From positions 36,924-100,923 of the forward strand of contig JANXET010000004.1 of assembly GCA_025058315.1 (NCBI GenBank): a DNA stretch of 64,000 nt, written 5' to 3'. This document shows, piece after piece, positions 35,122-44,513 of the stretch. A program made the position numbers and the translations under genes. This DNA comes from Candidatus Bathyarchaeota archaeon. Its GTDB lineage: Archaea; Thermoproteota; Bathyarchaeia; Bathyarchaeales; Bathycorpusculaceae. Every line of letters begins with the position of its first letter. Position 1 is the first letter of the stretch. A model generated the notes under the pieces. It did no database searches, was not told where the DNA came from, and worked only from the letters and a program-made list of their open reading frames with translations.

Positions 35122-38100
35122 ATTTGGCTGAGTATTTGAATGAGGATGCAGATCTACTGCTTAAGGCGTTCTTCAAAGAGAAAGCACTTGTCCGCCAACA
35201 CCTTGACTCCTATAACGAGTTTATAGACCACGGCTTGCAGGAAATCGTGGATGAGGTCGGCGAAATCCCCATCGAAGTTCCTGAAATGCCATATAAGGTT
35301 AAGCTTGGACAGGTTTGGGTGATAGATCCGCAGACGCGCATAAGCGGACCATACACAACGGAGGTTGACGGAACCAAGCATGAAATCTATCCTATGGAGG
35401 CTAGGCTCCGCAACCTGACATATGCTGCGCCAGTAGCTCTTGAAATGACCCCTGTAGTGGATGGAAGGGAACAGGACACTGAGCTCGTGTACATCGGCAA
35501 CATTCCAGTGATGCTTAAGTCAAAGTTATGTTATCTCTCACAGCTCTCCAGAGAGGAGCTTATCGCATGCGGAGAGGATCCTGACGATCCAGGAGGCTAC
35601 TTCATCGTAAACGGCTCTGAAAGAGTAATAGTCGCCATGGAGGATCTGGCTCCAAACAGGATCATCGTGGATGTGGATGACAAAGGCACAACCCCAGTTT
35701 ATCAGGCAAGGGTTTTCTCGTCAACAGTCGGCTTCAGGGCAAGAATAGAGATGAAGCTGAAATCCGACGGAGTTTTGTACGTTTCAATGCCTGGAGTGCC
35801 CACGGAGATACCCTTCGTAATCCTCATGCGCGCCCTAGGACTTGAGTCGGACAGGGAAATCGCAGAGGCAGTTTCGCTTGATGGGGAAATACAGGGCGAG
35901 CTGGAGCCATCATTCGAGAAGGCTGTAGGCGTCGACACCTCCAAGGAAGCCATTTTATTCATTGGAAACCGTGTAGCCCACGGCCAGGTTGAGGAATATC
36001 GAATACAGAAGGCTGAAACAGCCATAGATAAGAATCTGCTGCCACATCTAGGCAGGACAAGCCAGAGTCGGAAGGAGAAGGCCATATTCCTCGGAGAGAT
36101 GGCGTGCAGAATAATTGAGCTTAAGCTTGGAAGAAGAAAGCCTGACGATAAGGATCATTTCAAAAATAAGCGTTTAAGGCTTGCAGGCCCATTGCTGGCG
36201 GACCTGTTCAGGGTTGCATTCAGAAACCTTGTACGGGACATAAAATATCAGCTTGAGAGGATAGGCGTTAAGGGACCTATAATAACGGTTTCAGCAGCTG
36301 TCCGCCCAGGGATAATCACTGAGAGGCTCCAACATGCGCTTGCAACTGGAAACTGGGGAAGAGGCAAAGTAGGCGTAACACAGCTTCTTGACAGAACCAA
36401 TTACCTTTCAACGCTCAGCCATCTCAGGAGGCTTCAATCTCCGCTTAGCAGAAGCCAGCCCAACTTTGAAGCCAGAGACCTCCATCCAACCCATTGGGGA
36501 AGGCTATGCCCCAACGAAACACCTGAGGGATCCAACTGTGGACTGGTTAAGAACTTGGCGCTTTCAGCCTGCATATCCGTGGGAGTGAATCCTGAAAGAG
36601 TTAAACAGATACTTTACAGCATGGGCGTTGCATCCGTTTACGAGGCAAACGAAGCCGTAAAACGTTTAGGCGCCAAGGTTTTCGTTGACGGAAACCTCAT
36701 AGGATACTGCACATCCCCAGAGAAGGTGGTGGAGGAGTTCAGGCAGAGGCGGAGAAAGGGCGAAATATCCTCAGAAGTCAACATTGCATACTATCCGAAG
36801 CTTAATGGCGAAAGAGACGAGATCCATGTTAACTGTGATGAGGGCAGGGTTAGACGCCCATTAATAATTGTTGAAAACGGATCCCCAAAGCTTAAGCATG
36901 ATCATATAGAAAGGGTTGCTAACGGAGAATGGACATGGGAAGATCTTGTCAAAAACGGCATCATAGAATATTTAGACGCTGAAGAAGAGGAGAACGCGTA
37001 CATCGCCATAAGCCTTGACGAGGTCGCTTCTGAGCACACTCACGCAGAAATTGCAGCCCACACAATCCTGGGAATCTGCGCATCAACAATCCCATACGCT
37101 GAGCATAATCAGTCGCCGCGCAACTCCTATCAGGCCGCCATGGCGAAGCAGGCCCTGGGAATATATGCCACAAACTTTCCGATGCGTGTAGATTCAAGGG
37201 CGCATCTTCTCCATTACCCGCAAGTGCCCATCGTGGAAACGAAGCTTATGGAGACAATAGGCTACAAGCTTAGGCCTTCCGGCCAAAACTGCATAGTGGC
37301 CGTTTTATCCTTCGAAGGCTACAATATGGAGGACGCCCTCATATTTAACAAAGCCTCAATTGAGAGAGGATTAGCCCGCTCAACCTTCTACAGGATATAT
37401 GAGGCGGAATGCCGCCAGTACATGGGAGGACTAAAGGACAAGTTCATGGTGCCTGAACCCGGCATCAGAGGTTTCAGGGGAGAACAGTATTATAGGCTCC
37501 TTGAACCCGACGGGATAATTAGGCTGGAGGCTGAAGTAGCAGGCGGAGACGTGCTCATCGGCAGAGTGAGCCCTCCAAGGTTCCTTGAAGAATATAAGGA
37601 ATTCGAGGTGAAGGGGCCATCGGAGCGGGACACCTCAGTTGAAATGCGTCCATCCGAGACAGGCATGGTTGACGCCATATTCATAACAGAGTCAGGTGAA
37701 GGAAGCAGGCTTGTGAAGGTCAGAGTTAGAGATCAGAGGATACCTGAACTCGGCGACAAATTTGCATCCCGCCACGGCCAGAAGGGAGTCATAGGGATCA
37801 TTATCCCACAGGAGGATATGCCGTTCACGGAGGACGGGATCGTCCCGGACATAATAATAAACCCGCATGCCATACCCTCAAGAATGACCATTGGACAGTT
37901 CATCGAATCGGTAGCTGGAAAAGTTGCAGCCCTAAGAGGCAGCCCAGTGGATGGAACACCCTTCTCAAGCGAGAAGCCTGAAGACTTAAAAAAGGCGCTG
38001 GTAGAGCTGGGCTTCAGCCACACGGGACGCGAAGTTTTCTACAGCGGAATAACGGGTGAAAAGTTCGTTGCAGACGTTTTTGTGGGAGTCGTGTACTACC

Positions 38101-38489
38101 AGAAACTGCATCACATGGTTGCTGACAAGATGCATGCCAGGGCAAGGGGCCAGGTGCAGATGCTTACCAGGCAGCCTACGGAGGGCAGAGCCAGGGGCGG
38201 AGGGCTAAGGTTCGGAGAGATGGAGCGAGACTGCCTCATAGGACATGGAGCAGCCATGCTTCTACATGACAGGCTACTTGAGGAGTCAGACAAGTACACC
38301 CTATACGTTTGTAAGAACTGCGGTTACATAGCGTACTACGACATGAAGCAGAGAAAATACGTATGCAGAGTATGCGAGGATAAGGCGAAAATAGCTCCCG
38401 TCACAGTTTCATACGCCTTTAAGCTGCTTCTTCAGGAAATGATGAGCTTATGCATAGCGCCTAGATTGAAACTTAGGGAGAGAGCGTAA
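35112..38489 (+). CDS. rpoB: RNA polymerase subunit B, unsplit
   Basis: The second-largest polymerase subunit as one 1125-aa chain (many euryarchaea split it into B' and B''). Landmarks in order: N-terminal IDPQTRISGPY-like protrusion, GGYFIVNGSERVIVAMED, KNKRLRLAGPLLADLFR, the fork region SPLSRSQPNFEARDLHPTHWGRLCPNETPEG, SFEGYNMEDALIFNK, DKFASRHGQKGVIG, and a C-terminal zinc site CKNCGYIAYYD..CRVCED. The start is GTG 35112 or the nearby TTGs at 35118 or 35124; the ribosome site is weak for all three. It leads the operon rpoB-rpoA-rpl30e-nusA. Confidence 0.97.
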   Translation: MGLNLAEYLNEDADLLLKAFFKEKALVRQHLDSYNEFIDHGLQEIVDEVGEIPIEVPEMPYKVKLGQVWVIDPQTRISGPYTTEVDGTKHEIYPMEARLRNLTYAAPVALEMTPVVDGREQDTELVYIGNIPVMLKSKLCYLSQLSREELIACGEDPDDPGGYFIVNGSERVIVAMEDLAPNRIIVDVDDKGTTPVYQARVFSSTVGFRARIEMKLKSDGVLYVSMPGVPTEIPFVILMRALGLESDREIAEAVSLDGEIQGELEPSFEKAVGVDTSKEAILFIGNRVAHGQVEEYRIQKAETAIDKNLLPHLGRTSQSRKEKAIFLGEMACRIIELKLGRRKPDDKDHFKNKRLRLAGPLLADLFRVAFRNLVRDIKYQLERIGVKGPIITVSAAVRPGIITERLQHALATGNWGRGKVGVTQLLDRTNYLSTLSHLRRLQSPLSRSQPNFEARDLHPTHWGRLCPNETPEGSNCGLVKNLALSACISVGVNPERVKQILYSMGVASVYEANEAVKRLGAKVFVDGNLIGYCTSPEKVVEEFRQRRRKGEISSEVNIAYYPKLNGERDEIHVNCDEGRVRRPLIIVENGSPKLKHDHIERVANGEWTWEDLVKNGIIEYLDAEEEENAYIAISLDEVASEHTHAEIAAHTILGICASTIPYAEHNQSPRNSYQAAMAKQALGIYATNFPMRVDSRAHLLHYPQVPIVETKLMETIGYKLRPSGQNCIVAVLSFEGYNMEDALIFNKASIERGLARSTFYRIYEAECRQYMGGLKDKFMVPEPGIRGFRGEQYYRLLEPDGIIRLEAEVAGGDVLIGRVSPPRFLEEYKEFEVKGPSERDTSVEMRPSETGMVDAIFITESGEGSRLVKVRVRDQRIPELGDKFASRHGQKGVIGIIIPQEDMPFTEDGIVPDIIINPHAIPSRMTIGQFIESVAGKVAALRGSPVDGTPFSSEKPEDLKKALVELGFSHTGREVFYSGITGEKFVADVFVGVVYYQKLHHMVADKMHARARGQVQMLTRQPTEGRARGGGLRFGEMERDCLIGHGAAMLLHDRLLEESDKYTLYVCKNCGYIAYYDMKQRKYVCRVCEDKAKIAPVTVSYAFKLLLQEMMSLCIAPRLKLRERA

Positions 38490-38490
38490 A

Positions 38491-41400
38491 ATGGCGGTTG
38501 AAGAAGTTGCTCATGAAGTTATTGATGAAATAAGGTTCGGAATATTCTCGCCGCAGGAAATCCGCAAACTTTCAGTTGCGGAAATCCAGACGCCTGACAC
38601 CTACGACGAGGACGGAGCCCCAATAACTTCAGGACTTATGGATGGAAGACTTGGAACACTTGAGCCTGGACAGAGATGCAAAACATGCGGAAACACTGCA
38701 GCACGCTGTCCAGGACACTTCGGCCACATTGAGTTAGCGGTTCCAGTTATACATGTGGAATTCGCAAGGATAATATACGACCTCCTAAGGGTTACATGTA
38801 GAAACTGCGGGAGAATTCTACTTTCAGACGAAGCCATAAAGAAGCATAAAGCAAGAATTGAGAAGGCACGTCAAATATTTGGACAAGTTCCAGACGCGTT
38901 CTTCAAAAAAATTATTCAGGAAATTAAGGCTAAAACATGCCCCCACTGTAATGCCCCCCAGTACAAGATAACATTCGAGAAACCCACCAAGTTCAGCGAG
39001 GAGCTTCCTGAAAGCGGAGCTCAGACGCTAACCCCAAGCATGATAAGGGAGAGGCTGGAACGCATAACAGACGATGACCTGAGGCTTTTAGGATTCGACC
39101 CCACTGTTGCCAGGCCGGAATGGATGGTTCTACAGGTTCTTCCAGTCCCGCCGGTATATGTGCGGCCCTCAATCACGTTGGAATCCGGAATACGCTCTGA
39201 AGATGACTTAACACATAAGCTTGTGGACATAATTCGCATTAACCAGAGACTTAAGGAGAACATGGATGCAGGAGCACCCACGCTGATCATTCAGGACCTT
39301 TCCGAGCTTCTACAGTACCACGTAACCACATACTTCAACAACGAAGCCTCAGGAATACCTCCGGCGAGACACCGATCAGGAAGAGCCCTGAAAACGCTTT
39401 CCCAGAGGCTGAAGGGTAAAGAAGGCAGGTTCAGAAGCAACCTCTCCGGAAAGAGAGTTGACTTCTCAGCGCGCACCGTGATATCTCCCGACCCCAACCT
39501 CGACATCAACGAGGTCGGCGTTCCAATAGACGTTGCCATGAGGCTGACGGTGCCTGAGAAGGTGACGCCGTGGAACATTGAGGAGATGCGTAAGCTAATA
39601 ATCAACGGCCCTGAAAAGTATCCTGGAGCCATCTACGTAATACGCCCGGATGGAAGAAGAGTTAGGCTTGAATTCGTAACCGACAGGGAGAAGGTCGCCG
39701 AAGCCATTGAACCGGGATTCATAGTTGAGAGACACCTTAGAAACGGCGACCTAGCCATCTTCAACAGGCAACCATCCCTACACAGAATGTCCATAATGGC
39801 GCACCGCGCCCGCGTTCTCCCATATAAAACCTTCCGCCTCCACCTATGCGTATGCCCACCCTACAACGCTGACTTCGATGGAGACGAAATGAACCTCCAT
39901 GTGCCCCAAAGCGAGGAGGCGCAGGCAGAGGCATGCCTCCTAATGCAGGTTCAAGACCAGATACTTTCCCCCAGATTTGGAGGACCAATAATTGGAGCCA
40001 TCAGAGACTTCATAACAGCCGCATACATCTTCACCAGAAAATCTAACTATCTAACGAAGGATGAAGTCTGCAGGCTACTCGTCGCAGCCGGTTATGAAGG
40101 CCCACTTCCTGAGCCCAAGGTTAAAGAGCCGCAGCCGCTTTGGACGGGCAAGCAAATCTTCAGCCTTTTCCTCCCAAAAGATCTTAACTACGTTTTGAAG
40201 GCTAACATATGCCGCGGATGCGCTAAATGCCTGAAGGAAGATTGCCCATATGACGCTTATGTCGTAGTCAAGAATGGAGAGCTGATATGTGGAGTTATCG
40301 ATAGGAAGGCAATAGGCGCTGAACAGTCTGAGAGTCTACTCCACAGGATAGTGAAGGATTATGGAAGCAACGCTGGAAGCGAATTCCTCAACAAGGTTAC
40401 AAGGATGCTTAAGCTCTTCATATCAATGAGGGGGTTCTCTTACTCCTACGAGGAGCTTGAGCTTTCCCCTAAGGCTGAAAGCAAAATCAGAAGCATCATG
40501 GAAAGGGCTGAGAAGAGGATACAGGAGCTTATAGAAAGCTACCGCAACGGTACACTTGTACCTCTGCCTGGCCAAACCCTTGAGGACACCTTTGAAATTT
40601 ACGTCATGAACGAGCTGGCGAAGGCTAGAGACGAAGCAGGCAAAGTTGCAGATGAATACTTCACGCTGGAAAACTCGGGCATAATAATGACGCGCACAGG
40701 AGCCAGAGGCTCAAGCCTCAACATTGGACAGATGAGCGCATGCGTCGGCCAGCAGTCAGTGCGTGGAAAACGCATCATAAGAGGCTATCTTGAGAGGGCG
40801 CTGCCCCACTTCAAGGCTGGAGACCCCACCCCCAAAGCCAGGGGGTTCGTGTACGCATCCTACAAGAAGGGTTTAGACGCTGTTGAATTTTTCTTCCACG
40901 CCATGGGTGGACGGGAGGGACTTGTAGACACAGCCGTGAGAACACAGCAAAGCGGCTACATGCAGCGGCGCCTCATAAACGCCCTTGAGCACCTTAGGCT
41001 TGAATACGACGGCACCGTGAGAAACTCTACAGGGGACATAATCCAGTTCAGGTATGGAGAGGACGGTGTTGACCCGGCTAAAAGCGACCATGGAAAAGCC
41101 GTCAACGTCAGCCGCCTCATTGAGCAGATAAAAATTGCGCTTGAGAAGGGGACTCCGGCCCCGGAAAGCTATATTGAAGAAAGACTTAGGGAAGCTGAAG
41201 ATCAGCTTACACAGCTCCTAATAGATGAGCTTAGACAGGGACTAAGGGAGGCTAAACTCAGCAGGGAAGGAGTTGACAGAGCCATAAAACTCACAGTGGA
41301 GCATTACAAGCGGGCTCAGATGGAGCCAGGCGAGGCTGTTGGAGTAGTTTCTGCACAATCCATAGGTGAGCCTGGAACACAGATGACCCTTAGAACCTTC

Positions 41401-42309
41401 CACTATGCAGGTGTCAGGGAGCAGAACGTAACCCTTGGACTGCCAAGGCTCATAGAGATTGTTGATGCCAGGAGAATACCCTCAACTCCAATAATGGTCG
41501 TGTATCTGGATGAAAAGAACAGGAAAAGCAGGGAAACAGCCGTAAAAATAGCTCAAAAACTCGTGTACACAACCCTGGAGGATCTTGCGAAGGCAATTTA
41601 CCAGGATCCAGTTAATGGAGAAATCGTTGTTGAACTTAACAAGACCATGATGGAAGATAGGGGAGTGACAATAGGGGACCTTGAGGAAAACGTCAAAATA
41701 GCCAACTGCACAGTGAAGGTAACTGAGGACACCGTGCACATAAAGCCTAAAAAGGTTGAAGCCCTTAAAAAGCTCCTCCACAAGGTTTCAGCGTTGCACA
41801 TTAAGGGCATACCGGGCATAAGGCGTGTGCTAGTAACTGAGGAGAAGGGTGAGTGGGTTATTAGAACCGACGGCTCAAACCTGCCGAGGGTGCTGGAGGT
41901 TCCCGGAGTAGACACTGCGAGAACCACGACGAATAACATTCATGAAATAGCAAGAACACTTGGAATAGAAGCAGCCAGAAACGCTTTAATTCATGAATCT
42001 AAAAGCGTTCTGGAAGAGCAGGGACTTGACGTGGACGTGCGCCACGTGATGCTGGTTGCGGACATCATGACTGCTTCAGGCGACATACAGCAGATTGGGA
42101 GACACGGCATAAGCGGCAAAAAGGAAAGCGTACTGGCCAGGGCTGCATTCGAAATAACCGTTCCGAACATTGTGGAAGCGGCTGTGAGGGGAGACCGTGA
42201 CCCGCTGAGGGGAGTCACGGAAAACGTTATCGTTGGACAGTCGATACCTGTAGGAACAGGGCTTGTAGAACTGTACATGACAAACCCTAACCTGGAGAGG
42301 AGCAAGTAA
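38491..42309 (+). CDS. rpoA: RNA polymerase subunit A, A' and A'' in one chain
   Basis: The largest subunit, 1272 aa. Zinc sites C63, C66, C73, H76 and C103, C106, C150, C153; the catalytic magnesium loop NADFDGDEMN at 459-468; a four-Cys insertion C575-x2-C-x2-C-x4-C586; and, about residue 947 onward, GEAVGVVSAQSIGEPGTQMT, which marks the A'' part (bridge/trigger-loop region). In Euryarchaeota and Crenarchaeota A' and A'' are separate genes; here no stop or restart lies between them. It begins 1 base after the rpoB stop and touches rpl30e, so the operon is tightly packed. Confidence 0.97.
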   Translation: MAVEEVAHEVIDEIRFGIFSPQEIRKLSVAEIQTPDTYDEDGAPITSGLMDGRLGTLEPGQRCKTCGNTAARCPGHFGHIELAVPVIHVEFARIIYDLLRVTCRNCGRILLSDEAIKKHKARIEKARQIFGQVPDAFFKKIIQEIKAKTCPHCNAPQYKITFEKPTKFSEELPESGAQTLTPSMIRERLERITDDDLRLLGFDPTVARPEWMVLQVLPVPPVYVRPSITLESGIRSEDDLTHKLVDIIRINQRLKENMDAGAPTLIIQDLSELLQYHVTTYFNNEASGIPPARHRSGRALKTLSQRLKGKEGRFRSNLSGKRVDFSARTVISPDPNLDINEVGVPIDVAMRLTVPEKVTPWNIEEMRKLIINGPEKYPGAIYVIRPDGRRVRLEFVTDREKVAEAIEPGFIVERHLRNGDLAIFNRQPSLHRMSIMAHRARVLPYKTFRLHLCVCPPYNADFDGDEMNLHVPQSEEAQAEACLLMQVQDQILSPRFGGPIIGAIRDFITAAYIFTRKSNYLTKDEVCRLLVAAGYEGPLPEPKVKEPQPLWTGKQIFSLFLPKDLNYVLKANICRGCAKCLKEDCPYDAYVVVKNGELICGVIDRKAIGAEQSESLLHRIVKDYGSNAGSEFLNKVTRMLKLFISMRGFSYSYEELELSPKAESKIRSIMERAEKRIQELIESYRNGTLVPLPGQTLEDTFEIYVMNELAKARDEAGKVADEYFTLENSGIIMTRTGARGSSLNIGQMSACVGQQSVRGKRIIRGYLERALPHFKAGDPTPKARGFVYASYKKGLDAVEFFFHAMGGREGLVDTAVRTQQSGYMQRRLINALEHLRLEYDGTVRNSTGDIIQFRYGEDGVDPAKSDHGKAVNVSRLIEQIKIALEKGTPAPESYIEERLREAEDQLTQLLIDELRQGLREAKLSREGVDRAIKLTVEHYKRAQMEPGEAVGVVSAQSIGEPGTQMTLRTFHYAGVREQNVTLGLPRLIEIVDARRIPSTPIMVVYLDEKNRKSRETAVKIAQKLVYTTLEDLAKAIYQDPVNGEIVVELNKTMMEDRGVTIGDLEENVKIANCTVKVTEDTVHIKPKKVEALKKLLHKVSALHIKGIPGIRRVLVTEEKGEWVIRTDGSNLPRVLEVPGVDTARTTTNNIHEIARTLGIEAARNALIHESKSVLEEQGLDVDVRHVMLVADIMTASGDIQQIGRHGISGKKESVLARAAFEITVPNIVEAAVRGDRDPLRGVTENVIVGQSIPVGTGLVELYMTNPNLERSK

Positions 42310-42627
42310 ATGGATGTGAATAAGGCCATAACAACAGCTGTTAGAACGGGAAAAGTTTTATTTGGAGCAAAATCAGCGATAAAAAGCGCTAAGACTGGAA
42401 GGGCTAAAATGATAATTGTAGCTTCCAACTGCCCAAGGCATATACATGAAGACATTGAATACTACTGTAAACTGTCAAACATCCCGCTCATGGTTTATGA
42501 GGGAACCTCAATGGATCTGTCTGCAGCATGTGGAAAACCATTCATAATATCAGCCTTAACCATAAGAGAGCCAGGCGACTCAGAAATCCTGAAACTTGCA
42601 GAGCCGCAAGAGGCGGAGGAGGCTTAA
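42310..42627 (+). CDS. rpl30e: Large-subunit ribosomal protein eL30
   Basis: A 105-aa RNA-binding protein of the L7Ae/L30e fold: NKAITTAVRTGKVLFGAKSA, KMIIVASNCPRHIHEDIEYY, and LMVYEGTSMDLSAACGKPF. It starts directly after the rpoA stop and precedes nusA by 7 bases. This rpoA-rpl30e-nusA order is the usual archaeal one. Confidence 0.95.
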   Translation: MDVNKAITTAVRTGKVLFGAKSAIKSAKTGRAKMIIVASNCPRHIHEDIEYYCKLSNIPLMVYEGTSMDLSAACGKPFIISALTIREPGDSEILKLAEPQEAEEA

Positions 42628-42634
42628 GGCAGGG

Positions 42635-43093
42635 ATGAGCAAGGGCGGAATAAAACTTACAGACGTCGAAATGAAGTACATTAACCTGTTCCAGGACATA
42701 ACTGAGCCCACTGCGAGGGAGCGTATAAGCGTTAAGGACTGCATAGTTGATGAGGAGCAGGGAAGAGTAATCTTCGTGGTGAATGAAGGCGGCCTCGGAA
42801 TAGCCATAGGTAAGGGCGGAAGAAACATTAGGCTTCTGGAGAAGATGACGGGCAAAAAGTGGGAAATGGTGGAGTACTCAGAGGACCCGGTGAAGTTCAT
42901 TAAGAACGCCCTAAAGCCGGCTGACGTCAAAGAGGTTAGAATAACGGAGAGGCCTGACGGGAAAACGATAGCCGTAGTCACAGTTGACCCGAAAACCAAA
43001 GGCGTCGCCATAGGTAAGAACGGAAAAAACGCTGAACGCCTACGCATGCTGGCGAAGAGATACTTCCAAATTCAAAACGTAAGCATACTTTAG
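42635..43093 (+). CDS. nusA: NusA-like KH-domain transcription factor
   Basis: A 152-aa protein with two KH domains, the first with IAIGKGGRNIRLLEKMTGK and the second with GVAIGKNGKNAERLRMLAK. Archaeal NusA has only these KH domains and is thought to act in termination or elongation. The frame runs upstream to 42596, inside rpl30e, but the ATG at 42635 has AAGGCAGGG upstream and gives the normal N-terminus. uS12, uS7 and EF-2, which often follow, are absent. Confidence 0.94.
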   Translation: MSKGGIKLTDVEMKYINLFQDITEPTARERISVKDCIVDEEQGRVIFVVNEGGLGIAIGKGGRNIRLLEKMTGKKWEMVEYSEDPVKFIKNALKPADVKEVRITERPDGKTIAVVTVDPKTKGVAIGKNGKNAERLRMLAKRYFQIQNVSIL

Positions 43094-43104
43094 AGGCTAA
43101 AATT

Positions 43105-43719
43105 TCAGCTTTTTATTAAAGAATCATTTCTGGATTGTGCACTTAGAAGAAGATCTGCAAGTGCTTTTAAATCCACTTCAGCCCTTGCTCTCCAGTCCAA
43201 GTATAACTGTTCACCCTCATCCTCAGCCAAGTATCCATATCTTATGTACCTGTCTATGTTGAGGGATGCCCGCCATCCTGGAAGTTTCTCCTGCAGAAGC
43301 GCTTCAACCTCCCTACGCGGCGCCTTACCGCCCTTTGACACGAGATACGCTAATGTCACCGCCAGCCCTGCAAGATCATCTATGCGCCACCCGATCATTT
43401 TAGCCTCTTTAGGAGTTAATTCCCCGCGCAGGGCGATGTAGAACCTTGCCTGATCAAGCTGCTCAGCGCTTGGATTCTCCATAACCCCTTCCTCGAAAAC
43501 GGTTTTAACCTGCAGGTCAAGGGGCTTAAGGTACTCGTCCAGAATCTTCAGCACCTTCGGATAGTCTGAGCCCAGCGCCCTGCGAAGCTCCCATCCCTTA
43601 ACTCCGGGTTTCTTATGCCTTCTGAAGAAGAGCAGATGAACTGCCCGCTTAAGCTTACCTGCATAGTAGGCTTTCCTTTTACTCAAGACGTTCAGGCTCC
43701 TCTTCGCCTCTTCTCCCAC
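43105..43719 (-). CDS. Probable KITE (tandem winged-helix, ScpB/MukE-like) subunit of an SMC complex
   Basis: A 204-aa basic protein, last gene of a three-gene operon with the kleisin-like and SMC genes; its start overlaps the kleisin gene by 28 bases. The sequence reads as two helix-turn-helix/wing modules: residues about 25-80 (LLFFRRHKKPGVKGWELRRAL) and about 115-185 (AVTLAYLVSKGGKAPRREVE, then RYIRYGYLAEDEGEQLYLD as the wing). That layout and its size match KITE proteins, which sit on the kleisin in Smc-ScpAB, MukBEF and Smc5/6. The assignment is inferred mainly from context and pattern, not from strong similarity. Confidence 0.6.
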   Translation of the reverse strand: MGEEAKRSLNVLSKRKAYYAGKLKRAVHLLFFRRHKKPGVKGWELRRALGSDYPKVLKILDEYLKPLDLQVKTVFEEGVMENPSAEQLDQARFYIALRGELTPKEAKMIGWRIDDLAGLAVTLAYLVSKGGKAPRREVEALLQEKLPGWRASLNIDRYIRYGYLAEDEGEQLYLDWRARAEVDLKALADLLLSAQSRNDSLIKS

Positions 43720-44513
43720 TCTTCTTTTGAGATCAGTATGGGGATGGAAACAAGCTGCCTTCCAGTTGAAGGCTTAACCTGCCTCTCGAAGGGTTTTATG
43801 TAAATTTCGCCTTCAAGGGGATGTATCTCAAGGGTGGCATAGCCATAGGTCACTAGGAAACTTGCCAGAAAGGCCCTGTGGACGGTTTCCTCATAGGTTT
43901 CCGCGCATATGAAATTCCAATAGCCAATTTTGCCATCTGCACCTCCAGCCTTAACCTTCTCCTTAAGCTGCCCCCAGAAGCTCTCCAGCTCCTCCGCGAA
44001 GGCTTTATCCCTTAGAATTCTCTGGCTTATAAGCTCCTCCCTAGTAGCTGGCTCCACCTCCAATTCAGGCATAGGGAACTCCATCCACCTGTCTTTCAGA
44101 GGCCGGAGGCTCTTCCAGTATTCAATGGCCTCTGAAAGGCTGTGAAGGGACAGTTGCTCCAGCTCAACGATAGGATGCCAAGCCTTTAGGAAGACGTTCA
44201 GAACATCCTCCTTCCCCATGCTTCGAACCTTCTCCTCTATGAGGAAAGGGTCAGCGCATAGGGATGTGGAGCGGCGTTTAACCCATTCGCTTTGAAGCCT
44301 TACAACAGAGGCTACGCTATGAATTGCCTCAGCGTCGAGGCACAGGTCCTCCGGCTTATCCCATAATGGGAAGTATTCGCGGATTACCCGTATTATATCA
44401 TCCACATCCACCGTGAAGGGGTCTACGGATCTCTCCTCCACAGATCTGCACAGTTCAATTATCTGTTGAAGCTTTTCCCTTCCAATGCTTGTCAGCCTTT
44501 TCCCGGACTGCAT
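43692..44513 (-). CDS. Kleisin-like (ScpA-type) subunit of an SMC complex
   Basis: A 273-aa protein, middle gene of the operon. Residues 30-80 resemble the ScpA N-terminal segment that binds the SMC neck: VDPFTVDVDDIIRVIREYF, then EAIHSVASVVRLQSEW (ScpA: NPWDIDI..., AGEFLVMAATLLRIKS). The end, FLASFLVTYGYATLEIHPLE and GEIYIKPF, resembles the ScpA C-terminal winged helix (FLALLELVKRG...GDIYL). The middle is helical with a Pro/Glu-rich linker (MPELEVEPATRE). The start overlaps the SMC stop by 3 bases. Family call rests on these two ends plus the neighbouring genes. Confidence 0.65.
   Translation of the reverse strand: MQSGKRLTSIGREKLQQIIELCRSVEERSVDPFTVDVDDIIRVIREYFPLWDKPEDLCLDAEAIHSVASVVRLQSEWVKRRSTSLCADPFLIEEKVRSMGKEDVLNVFLKAWHPIVELEQLSLHSLSEAIEYWKSLRPLKDRWMEFPMPELEVEPATREELISQRILRDKAFAEELESFWGQLKEKVKAGGADGKIGYWNFICAETYEETVHRAFLASFLVTYGYATLEIHPLEGEIYIKPFERQVKPSTGRQLVSIPILISKEEWEKRRRGA

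Noticed and set aside
42596..42634. Extended start of nusA inside rpl30e
   Set aside because: The added residues come from the other frame of rpl30e; the ATG at 42635 has a clear ribosome site.
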